From Treponema sp. (lineage in GTDB: Bacteria; Spirochaetota; Spirochaetia; Treponematales; Treponemataceae), in the NCBI GenBank assembly GCA_017614655.1, contig JAGABO010000012.1, forward strand, positions 1 through 9,204: a DNA stretch of 9,204 nucleotides. The letters are read 5' to 3'. Of the stretch, positions 1 through 5,168 are shown in pieces (positions within the stretch are counted from its first letter, which is position 1; each line of letters starts with the position of its first letter). A model generated the notes under the pieces. That model did no database searches. It had not been told where the DNA came from and saw only the letters and a list, made by a program, of their open reading frames with translations. The translations under genes were made by a program, and so were the position numbers.

Positions 1-1
1 A

Positions 2-313
2 AGAAGGATAAAGATAATTCTTATCAAGGATATTCAGGTTCGTATCTGTGATGTTTTCCTTATGTATGATGAAACTCATTCTTCTGCTCAGGAAGATTAC
101 CTTATGGGAAGCCGGAGAACTTTTAAGGTTGGCGTTAATGATATTGCGCACTGGGCAGGAATTCCCGTTTCAAAGGCAGATGAGGAACTCGAAAGACTTG
201 CAGAGAGAAACAAAATTCAGGTTTTTGATGACTACATCAATGTAATGAATATTCATGATATCAAGCGTATCGTTGATGCTTATTACAACAATCTTGACGC
301 AAAGCTAAAATAA
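2..313 (+). CDS. Crp/Fnr-family transcriptional regulator, C-terminal fragment (5' end outside window)
   Basis: The reading frame is open from the window edge and ends at TAA 311-313, giving the last 103 residues of a longer protein. The fragment fits the C-terminal part of a Crp/Fnr regulator. It has a helix leading out of the effector domain (about residues 10-35), a helix-turn-helix (about 44-70, VGVNDIAHWAGIPVSKADEE) and a winged end containing INVMNIHDIKRIV, much like the tail of the Crp HTH domain. The family binds DNA as a dimer; the N-terminal cyclic-nucleotide-type sensor domain, and so the ligand, lies outside the window. The internal ATG at 62 is not the true start, because homologous sequence continues upstream of it. 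The tRNA gene starts 25 bases after the stop. The HTH assignment is by pattern recognition; target genes are unknown. Confidence 0.75.
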   Translation, partial: RRIKIILIKDIQVRICDVFLMYDETHSSAQEDYLMGSRRTFKVGVNDIAHWAGIPVSKADEELERLAERNKIQVFDDYINVMNIHDIKRIVDAYYNNLDAKLK

Positions 314-322
314 ATATATTCT
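294..322 (+). promoter_or_regulatory. Candidate promoter of tRNA-Thr
   Basis: TTGACG (294-299) and TATTCT (317-322) are separated by 17 bases and would start transcription near 329, about ten bases before the mature tRNA. TATATT at 315-320, with a 15-base spacer, is an alternative -10. The -35 lies inside the last codons of the upstream regulator gene. Read-through from that gene is also possible. Confidence 0.4.
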
Positions 323-338
323 CTAGTAACGTTTTTTT

Positions 339-411
339 GCCAACATAGCTCAGTCGGTAGAGCAGCTGATTCGTAATCAGCAGGTCAACAGTTCGATTCT
401 GTTTGTTGGCT
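339..411 (+). tRNA. tRNA-Thr (anticodon CGT)
   Basis: A complete cloverleaf can be drawn. The acceptor stem is GCCAACA (339-345) with TGTTGGC (404-410). The D-arm is GCTC/GAGC (348-351/360-363). The anticodon stem GCTGA/TCAGC (365-369/377-381) closes the loop TTCGTAA, with anticodon CGT at 372-374, which reads ACG (threonine). The variable loop is AGGTC, and the T-arm is AACAG/CTGTT around TTCGATT (387-403). The discriminator base is T411. CCA is not encoded (CAA follows), so the 3' end needs CCA-adding enzyme. Every stem is perfectly paired, so this looks like a working gene. Copies of its 3' end recur downstream. Confidence 0.97.
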
Positions 412-450
412 CAATATAGGGTAGTTATTGCACAAACAGAATCGAACTGT
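388..450. repeat. Inverted copy of the tRNA-Thr T-arm
   Basis: Nineteen bases of the tRNA (388-406, whole T-arm plus the start of the 3' acceptor strand) are repeated exactly as the reverse complement at 432-450, separated by 25 bases. In a read-through transcript the two arms could form a 19-bp hairpin that competes with the tRNA fold. No T-run follows it, so it is not a normal terminator. It may be a remnant of duplication of the tRNA gene. Confidence 0.85.
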
Positions 451-452
451 AC

Positions 453-513
453 CAGTTCCACGACCGTACGCCCCTGCTACGGTCGTGTGTTTGTTGGCTT
501 TCTTTATTTTAAA
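453..513 (+). repeat. 61-bp direct repeat, copy 1 (tRNA 3'-end containing, hairpin-forming)
   Basis: It matches 604-664 at 58 of 61 positions, differing only at 467, 472 and 502. It contains a perfect 10-bp hairpin (459-468 with 478-487, 9-base loop), then TGTTTGTTGGCT (488-499), identical to the last 12 bases of the tRNA gene (400-411), then a T-rich tail. The stem followed by T-rich sequence could end tRNA transcription, although the T-run is not directly at the stem base. Confidence 0.85.
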
Positions 514-557
514 GTAACTGCAGTAAATTGTTGTGTTCTGTTTTCTAATAAAAGCAC

Positions 558-601
558 CGAGTTTTTGCCTGTCAAAAACTCGCAAACTTGCGCAGCAAGT
601 T
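558..601. repeat. Two adjacent short perfect hairpins
   Basis: CGAGTTTTTG (558-567) pairs perfectly with CAAAAACTCG (573-582) around a 5-base loop. Three bases later AACTTGC (585-591) pairs with GCAAGTT (595-601) around GCA. They lie between the two 61-bp repeats. Neither has a downstream T-tract. Their role is unknown; they may belong to the same composite repeat. Confidence 0.7.
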
Positions 602-603
602 AA

Positions 604-664
604 CAGTTCCACGACCGCACGCACCTGCTACGGTCGTGTGTTTGTTGGCTTTTTTTATTTTAAA
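604..664 (+). repeat. 61-bp direct repeat, copy 2 (tRNA 3'-end containing, hairpin-forming)
   Basis: This is the second copy of the 453-513 element, 151 bases downstream. Its stem is 8 bp (610-617 with 631-638), since the base change at 618 removes the inner pairs. TGTTTGTTGGCT recurs at 639-650, followed by TTTTTTATTTT. The match to the tRNA is more extensive than in copy 1: AACAGTTC (602-609) also equals tRNA 387-394, so the element reads like a tRNA 3' half whose T-loop has been replaced by a hairpin. Confidence 0.85.
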
Positions 665-670
665 TATAAG
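642..670 (+). promoter_or_regulatory. Weak candidate promoter of the 712-2061 gene
   Basis: TTGTTG (642-647) and TATAAG (665-670) are 17 bases apart and would give a leader of about 35 bases before the GTG start. The -35 falls inside repeat copy 2, so the repeat may have supplied part of this promoter. The match to consensus is modest. Confidence 0.3.
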
Positions 671-692
671 TTTTTTTGTAATTTCTGCTGTT

Positions 693-715
693 TCACATCA
701 AATATTAAGATGTGA
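693..715 (+). promoter_or_regulatory. Inverted repeat spanning the start codon of the 712-2061 gene
   Basis: TCACATC (693-699) is the exact reverse complement of GATGTGA (709-715), with a 9-base A/T loop. The right arm contains the GTG start at 712. As RNA this 7-bp stem would cover the initiation site; as DNA it could be an operator. The half-sites are in the opposite order to a Crp site (TGTGA...TCACA), so I do not call it a Crp site. Confidence 0.45.
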
Positions 716-2061
716 GAATCCTTTTAATATTTTTAATTGCCCTGCTTCCTTCTCTTCTTTATTCAGAAGGAATGCCGTCTGTTGTTTTTAATTCTGACGT
801 TTTATTTAAGGTTCAGGATGAAAATGCCTTTAAGTACAATGCCGGACTTAAAGTAATTGCTCCGGATTTTTCTGCCTGTGCTGCGTTCGGAATAAACTCT
901 GTTTCCTTTTCTGAGGCGTCCTCCCTTAGTGCAGGAAAGTTTCTTGAACTTCAGAAAAAAACTTACGGAATAAAAGCGCACTTTAGAAGCAGTGTACTTT
1001 CTTCGGATCTGGAAGTTCTTGCAGGTACCCTCTGCTACTCCGGTTCCGTGTCACGCTTAAAAAATCCTGGGCTTTCTTCGGGGCAGAATGCACTTTCTTT
1101 TCTGGTTTTTCCATCCTCCGGTTTTAATCCGTCGCTTCCGTCGTTTTCTTCATCAGAAAAACCTCTTTCTTTTTCTGCACTTTATAAAAGCGGCAATGCT
1201 TTTATTCCTGAACTTCAGGTTTACTTAAATCAAAACGGAGAGTTTGTTTTTTCTTCCGTAAGCAATCTTCCTTTTTGTGGAATCTCGTTTTCTTTTACAG
1301 GCGGAATCTTTAAGCACGGCTTTACAAAAGAAAATTCTTCATGGAAACTTGACCGGCCTTTTTATAGGGAAGACTATTTTCTTTCTTTTGAATCCCGGTT
1401 GTCCCTGTCTTTAGAAAAACTGCGCATGTGCCTGATTAACGGTTTTAGTGAACAGCCTTCCGGTAAGATTAACGGGTGGACAAGATTGTATACTTCTGTT
1501 TATGCAGGTCCATTAGTTTTAGATGCAGCAGCCTTTTACTGTCCAGACCTTACAGTGTGTGCAGACGGCTCTCTTCTTGAACCTGCACTTCAGTTTATGT
1601 TAAATCCGAAGGTTTCGTTTGATATACCTTGCGGAACCTTATCGGGCGGAATGATTTTTTTTACTGATTTTGTAAGCTCAGAAAAAAATGCCGCAGCTGA
1701 ACCGGAAGTTTTAAACTTAAAAACTGCTGTAAGATTTCAGAAAAAAAATCTTCTTCTTTCTTTATATGCTGCATACAAAAATAATTTTTTTGCCGGTGAG
1801 GAAATCAAATCTGCAAAATTTTCTTTAAGCCGTTCATTTAAAAAGATAAAGCCTTCGCTGAGTGTTTCTGTAAAAGAAGAGAAAAAAAGAAAAATATTTT
1901 CTGCATCAGTTTCTGCATTGTTTAAAAGCTTACCGTTGAATCAGCTTTCCCTAAATTTAGAAAACGAACGGGAAGAAACAAAACTGTCCGCGTCACTTCT
2001 CTTTACCGGCGGCAGCAGGAGCCTCAGATGGAACGCAAAGTTCTCGGCAGAAATAAAGTAA
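712..2061 (+). CDS. Secreted protein of unknown family, probable outer-membrane beta-barrel
   Basis: This encodes 449 residues from GTG 712. An in-frame TAA at 706-708 rules out any earlier start. The next candidate, ATG 772, would lose the signal peptide and sits directly against an AGAAGGA, which is too close to serve as its ribosome site. Residues 1-18 form a signal peptide (MRILLIFLIALLPSLLYS), so the product leaves the cytoplasm. The mature part is rich in Ser, Phe and Leu and is full of alternating hydrophobic/polar stretches with short turns, for example around residues 300-365 and 390-449. That is the pattern of an outer-membrane barrel. I see no catalytic motif and recognise no named family. 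No clear Shine-Dalgarno sequence precedes the start. A strong terminator follows at once, so the gene is probably transcribed alone. The barrel call is an inference from sequence texture. Confidence 0.6.
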   Translation: MRILLIFLIALLPSLLYSEGMPSVVFNSDVLFKVQDENAFKYNAGLKVIAPDFSACAAFGINSVSFSEASSLSAGKFLELQKKTYGIKAHFRSSVLSSDLEVLAGTLCYSGSVSRLKNPGLSSGQNALSFLVFPSSGFNPSLPSFSSSEKPLSFSALYKSGNAFIPELQVYLNQNGEFVFSSVSNLPFCGISFSFTGGIFKHGFTKENSSWKLDRPFYREDYFLSFESRLSLSLEKLRMCLINGFSEQPSGKINGWTRLYTSVYAGPLVLDAAAFYCPDLTVCADGSLLEPALQFMLNPKVSFDIPCGTLSGGMIFFTDFVSSEKNAAAEPEVLNLKTAVRFQKKNLLLSLYAAYKNNFFAGEEIKSAKFSLSRSFKKIKPSLSVSVKEEKKRKIFSASVSALFKSLPLNQLSLNLENEREETKLSASLLFTGGSRSLRWNAKFSAEIK

Positions 2062-2123
2062 AAAAAAACGGTATGAAAAACAGTTTTCTTTGCAGCTGTT
2101 TTTCATGCCGGGATTTTTTTTTT
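2060..2123 (+). terminator. Strong rho-independent terminator after the 712-2061 gene
   Basis: A 15-bp stem with a single G-U pair (2069-2083 with 2096-2110, 12-base loop) is followed by GGA and ten T residues (2114-2123). The run of A residues at 2060-2068 can extend the stem into the T-run, so it could act in both directions. It begins at the stop codon of the preceding gene. Confidence 0.9.
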
Positions 2124-2134
2124 ACAACAGAACG

Positions 2135-2143
2135 TGATATAAT
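2135..2143 (+). promoter_or_regulatory. Extended -10 promoter of the metallophosphoesterase gene; predicts a leaderless mRNA
   Basis: TGATATAAT is a perfect extended -10 (TG-N-TATAAT, hexamer 2138-2143). Only six bases separate it from ATG 2150, so the expected transcription start is at or very near the A of the start codon. No ribosome-binding site exists in between. The -35 region falls in the T-run of the preceding terminator and has no good match. Confidence 0.6.
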
Positions 2144-2149
2144 CTGCGC

Positions 2150-3040
2150 ATGCATCCTGTTAAAAGTTTTTGTTTGCATTATATCCTGCAGTTTATATTC
2201 CTGCTTCTGTTTTTTTCGTGCAGGTCCATTGCAGTTCCTGAGTATTCGTATTCCATGCATGACGGAAAAAAATCAAAACTCCGCATTGTTCAGATTTCTG
2301 ATTTTCACAGTAACGATTACGGAGAGCACTGCGAAAAAATTGTAAATAAGGTAAGGGAACTTTCTCCGGATGTAATTTTTCTTACGGGGGATATTTTTGA
2401 TTTTGACAGGCCGCAGAATAAATCCGTTCAGAATGTTAAGGAACTTCTTAACGGAATAAAAGAGCTGTGTCCGTTTTATTATGTAAGCGGAAATCATGAA
2501 TATTACACAAATCATAATGATGAATATTCTTTCCTTATAGAAGAATACGGCGGGGTAGTGCTAAAAAATACTGCAGCACTTTTTATTACGGAAAGCGGTA
2601 ATGTAATTGTTGCCGGAGTTGATGATCCGTTTGCAGATATTGACGGAGAGAGCCGAGATAAAGCACTGGATGACCGCGCTTCCTATAAAAAACGACTTCT
2701 GCTTGTAAAAGAAAAAGCGGAACTTCTTAAAAACGAAGATACGCTTTTTACTGTTTTACTTGCACATCGTCCTGAATACGCAGAGGACTATGCTGAACTT
2801 GGCTTTGATTTTGTTTTTTCAGGCCATGCCCACGGAGGACAGTGGCGCTTTCCCGGAATAAACGGGCTCTATGCTCCCAATCAGGGAATGTTTCCTGAGT
2901 ATGCAGGCGGTCAGTATGAACTTAAGAAAGACGGTTCAGAAACTGTCATGATTGTAAGCCGCGGCCTTTCGTATCAGAGTCCGCGCATTCCGCGTATAAT
3001 GAACAGCCCGGAAATCGTTGTTGTTGATGTAAATCCATAA
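2150..3040 (+). CDS. Calcineurin-like metallophosphoesterase, lipoprotein-like N-terminus (YkuE/YaeI type)
   Basis: This encodes 296 residues, with the metallophosphoesterase motifs complete and in order: ISDFHSN (D51, H53), LTGDIFDFD (D81), GNHEYY (N115, H116), LAHRP (H206) and SGHAHGGQ (H226, H228). These bind the two metal ions that hydrolyse phosphomono- or diesters; the substrate cannot be read from the sequence. Residues 6-23 are hydrophobic and end in FFSC at Cys24, a loose lipobox of the kind accepted in spirochaetes, so the enzyme is probably exported and lipid-anchored. An in-frame TGA at 2135-2137 blocks earlier starts. Met36 would give a cytoplasmic form with an intact catalytic domain. 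The histidine phosphatase gene begins 33 bases downstream, suggesting an operon. Family call is strong; lipidation and the leaderless start are inferred. Confidence 0.88.
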   Translation: MHPVKSFCLHYILQFIFLLLFFSCRSIAVPEYSYSMHDGKKSKLRIVQISDFHSNDYGEHCEKIVNKVRELSPDVIFLTGDIFDFDRPQNKSVQNVKELLNGIKELCPFYYVSGNHEYYTNHNDEYSFLIEEYGGVVLKNTAALFITESGNVIVAGVDDPFADIDGESRDKALDDRASYKKRLLLVKEKAELLKNEDTLFTVLLAHRPEYAEDYAELGFDFVFSGHAHGGQWRFPGINGLYAPNQGMFPEYAGGQYELKKDGSETVMIVSRGLSYQSPRIPRIMNSPEIVVVDVNP

Positions 3041-3073
3041 AAGGCATAAAATACCGTACTGGAGATTATCAAA

Positions 3074-3748
3074 ATGAATATTTATTTTATAAGGCACGGG
3101 GAGCCGGATTACGACACGGATTCCCTTACAGAAAACGGACATAAACAGGCTGCCATTCTTGCAGAAAGAGTTAAGGATTTTCCTATTGATGAATTTTTTC
3201 ATTCACCGATGGGTCGCGCTCGTCAGACAGCAGAATACTGCAACAAATATTTCGGCTACAAGATGACGGAGCTTCCCTGGATTAAAGAAATTGAATGGGG
3301 TGATCTTTCGGGAGATGCCTATTCTTCTGACGGACCGTGGTGTATTGCAGAAGACATGATTAAAAATGAACACGCATATCCGAAGGGAGATGACTGGAAA
3401 AAGGAACCGCGCCTTTTAGAAGACAGGCTTGTCGGAGATATAGAAAACCGTATTAAAGCTTTTGACAGTTTTCTTTCCGGTTACGGTTACGAAAGGGAAG
3501 GTCAGCTTTACCGCATTACAAAGGAAAATAAAAGCAGCATTGCATTTTTCTGTCACGGCGGATTAACAAGTGCACTGGTTTCTCATCTTTTAAATATTCC
3601 GTTCTGGAGCTTTATCGTACATTTTCCTATGGAAATGACGGGCATTACAAAGCTTTGCATAAGCGGAAAGCCGGGAACCTATGCTGCAGCAGAAGCAGAC
3701 TTCATCAACAGTTATACTCATCTTGGAACTTCGATGCTTAACGGATAA
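3074..3748 (+). CDS. Histidine phosphatase family protein (phosphoglycerate mutase-like)
   Basis: This encodes 224 residues, normal for a single-domain histidine phosphatase. The N-terminal FIRHGEP motif carries the catalytic RHG (R7, H8, G9). SPMGRARQTAEY supplies R48/R50, the phosphate-pocket arginine region. EIEWGDLSG holds the acidic residue region (E72/E74), and FCHGGL contains the second catalytic histidine, H161. It has no signal peptide and is probably cytoplasmic. The reaction is removal of a phosphoryl group through phospho-His8. Members act on sugars, cofactors or nucleotides, and the sequence does not say which. The start at ATG 3074 has GGAG nine bases upstream. It follows the metallophosphoesterase by 33 bases with no terminator between, so the two are probably co-transcribed, though one would be outside and the other inside the membrane. 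Confidence 0.88.
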   Translation: MNIYFIRHGEPDYDTDSLTENGHKQAAILAERVKDFPIDEFFHSPMGRARQTAEYCNKYFGYKMTELPWIKEIEWGDLSGDAYSSDGPWCIAEDMIKNEHAYPKGDDWKKEPRLLEDRLVGDIENRIKAFDSFLSGYGYEREGQLYRITKENKSSIAFFCHGGLTSALVSHLLNIPFWSFIVHFPMEMTGITKLCISGKPGTYAAAEADFINSYTHLGTSMLNG

Positions 3749-3751
3749 ATT

Positions 3752-3814
3752 TTGACTTGTGATTAAAATTTGAGTATTTTATTAAGGAATGATTACGGGT
3801 GCAAAAAATGCGCC
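3752..3814 (+). promoter_or_regulatory. Candidate promoter and leader hairpin of the CobW-like gene
   Basis: TTGACT (3752-3757) and TATTTT (3775-3780) are separated by 17 bases, placing the transcription start near 3787 and giving a leader of about 47 bases. The leader holds a 6-bp hairpin, GGTGCA (3798-3803) with TGCGCC (3809-3814, one G-U pair) around five A residues. A good ribosome site, AGAGGA (3823-3828), follows. I see no recognisable Zur-type operator. Confidence 0.45.
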
Positions 3815-3833
3815 TTTATAAAAGAGGAAAACT

Positions 3834-5117
3834 ATGGCTAAAAAATTAACACCGATGACTCTTCTCTGCGGTTATCTTGGAGCAGGAAAAACAACCCTCA
3901 TGAATAAGGTCCTTACGAATCAGCAGGGATACAAGGTTGCAGTTATCGTAAATGATATCGGCGAAGTAAATGTTGATGCAAAATTGATTGCAGACGGCGC
4001 AAAAATTACTGATACAAGTTCAATCGTTCCGCTTACAAACGGATGTATCTGCTGTACCTTAAAAAGTCAGCTTGCCCAGAATATCGAAAACCTTATTAAG
4101 AGCGGAAAGTTTGACTACATTATGATCGAAGCAAGCGGTGTCTGTGAACCTATGCCGATTGCCCAGGAACTTGAACTCATTAAAAACGGAAAACTCGACA
4201 ATGTTGTAGGTGTTGTTGATGCAGCCCGTCTTGTTGATGAATTTGCCGGCGGTGACAGGCTCCTTAAGAAAGATACGATGGGCGAAGAAGATATCGAAAG
4301 CCTTCTTGTTCAGCAGATCGAATTCTGTTCTACCCTCATCATCAACAAAAAGGATCTTGTTACGGAAGATGAATTTAAGAAGGTTCGCAAGGTAATCGAA
4401 GTTCTTCATCCCGGTGTAAAAGTTATCGAAACAAGTCATGGTGACGTTGACGTTAAAGACGTCCTCGAAACCGGAAGCTTTGACTTCGAAAAGGTTTATG
4501 CTTCTGCAGGCTGGTGCCAGAAACTCGAAGCCGGAGAAGATGACGACGACGATGAAGATGAGGTTTCGACAGGCTCAACCACCGGTGAACACGAGCATCA
4601 TCATGAGCACGATGAGCATAATCCTGAACACGGAGAAGAAGGACATCACTGCGACGAACACTGTGAGCATCATCATGACCACGATGAAGAAGAACATGAA
4701 GGACATCATCACCATCATCATCATGAGCACAGGCACGAAGGCGAAAGCGAAGATGAATACGGAATCGGAACTTTTATCTACTTCAGGAGAAAGCCGTTTG
4801 ACCGCCAGAAGCTGGATGAGTTTGCCGATAAATGGCCGCGCAACATCATCCGCTGCAAGGGCCTTATGTGGTTTTCTGATGAACCGGAGATGGCCTGGGT
4901 TTTTGAAACTTCCGGACGCCAAATTCAGGCAGGATATTCCGGTCAGTGGGTTGCTGCCTGTCCGCCGGATGAACAGAAAAAGATTCTTTCAGCAAATCCG
5001 CAGATTCAGGCTGAATGGGATTCAGAAGTCGGAGACCGCATGATTAAGCTGTGCATAATCGGACAGAATCTGGACAAAAAAGAAATCTCAAAACAGCTTG
5101 ACGCCTGTTTAGCTTAA
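3834..5117 (+). CDS. COG0523/CobW-family GTPase with His-rich metal-binding linker (putative metallochaperone)
   Basis: This encodes 427 residues. The GTPase domain (about 1-225) has Walker A GYLGAGKTT (13-21), the family hallmark CICC (Cys71, 73, 74) that binds a transition metal, IEASG (98-102) as the switch/Mg region, and NKKD (171-174) for guanine recognition. An acidic run (236-243) and a histidine-rich linker (252-302, 24 His plus Cys273 and Cys277) follow. The CobW C-terminal domain covers about 311-425. Family members use GTP hydrolysis to deliver zinc, nickel or cobalt to client proteins. The linker suits zinc or nickel binding or storage, but the metal is not determined. It is cytoplasmic. 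The AGAGGA ribosome site sits six bases before ATG. No metal enzyme or cobalamin gene lies next to it. A repeat-like segment within the linker is listed separately. cobW or zigA names would be guesses. Confidence 0.92.
   Translation: MAKKLTPMTLLCGYLGAGKTTLMNKVLTNQQGYKVAVIVNDIGEVNVDAKLIADGAKITDTSSIVPLTNGCICCTLKSQLAQNIENLIKSGKFDYIMIEASGVCEPMPIAQELELIKNGKLDNVVGVVDAARLVDEFAGGDRLLKKDTMGEEDIESLLVQQIEFCSTLIINKKDLVTEDEFKKVRKVIEVLHPGVKVIETSHGDVDVKDVLETGSFDFEKVYASAGWCQKLEAGEDDDDDEDEVSTGSTTGEHEHHHEHDEHNPEHGEEGHHCDEHCEHHHDHDEEEHEGHHHHHHHEHRHEGESEDEYGIGTFIYFRRKPFDRQKLDEFADKWPRNIIRCKGLMWFSDEPEMAWVFETSGRQIQAGYSGQWVAACPPDEQKKILSANPQIQAEWDSEVGDRMIKLCIIGQNLDKKEISKQLDACLA
4562..4585 (+). repeat. Dispersed-repeat-like sequence inside the CobW linker
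   Basis: GGTTTCGACAGGCTCAACCA and the four bases after it resemble, from memory, a short repeat seen in many copies in several bacterial genomes (TTTCGACA(A/G)GCTCAACCACC). Here it is read in frame as VSTGSTTG, between the acidic run and the His-rich stretch. Its residue composition differs sharply from both sides. Recognition from memory only; copy number is unchecked. Confidence 0.45.
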
Positions 5118-5133
5118 TAACAGTATTTTTACA

Positions 5134-5162
5134 TTTAAAAAAACAGAATTCTGTGTTATAAT
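5134..5162 (+). promoter_or_regulatory. Promoter of the HD-GYP gene with a palindrome between -35 and -10
   Basis: TTTAAA (5134-5139), 17 bases, then TATAAT (5157-5162) preceded by TG-N (5154-5156), an extended -10. The spacer contains the perfect 12-base palindrome ACAGAATTCTGT (5143-5154), well placed for a repressor. The -10 ends six bases before ATG 5169, so the mRNA is expected to be leaderless. Confidence 0.6.
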
Positions 5163-5168
5163 AGTGGC

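Noticed and set aside
385..624. - strand ORF across the tRNA and the direct repeats, and the overlapping + strand ORFs at 403-715
   Set aside because: They overlap a certain tRNA gene and structured repeats, and their repeated peptide segments merely reflect the DNA repeats.
693..715. Possible Crp binding site controlled by the neighbouring Crp/Fnr-type regulator
   Set aside because: The half-sites are in the order TCACA...TGTGA, the reverse of a Crp operator, and the site overlaps the start codon. Kept only as an inverted repeat.
4575..4922. 115-codon - strand ORF rich in Met, Val and Phe opposite the CobW gene
   Set aside because: It is the antisense reading of the His/Asp/Glu codons of the linker and has no independent support.
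5105..5130. Possible terminator after the CobW-like gene (CTGTT/AACAG then TATTTTT)
   Set aside because: The stem is only 5 bp with a 9-base loop, mostly inside the coding end. Too weak to call.
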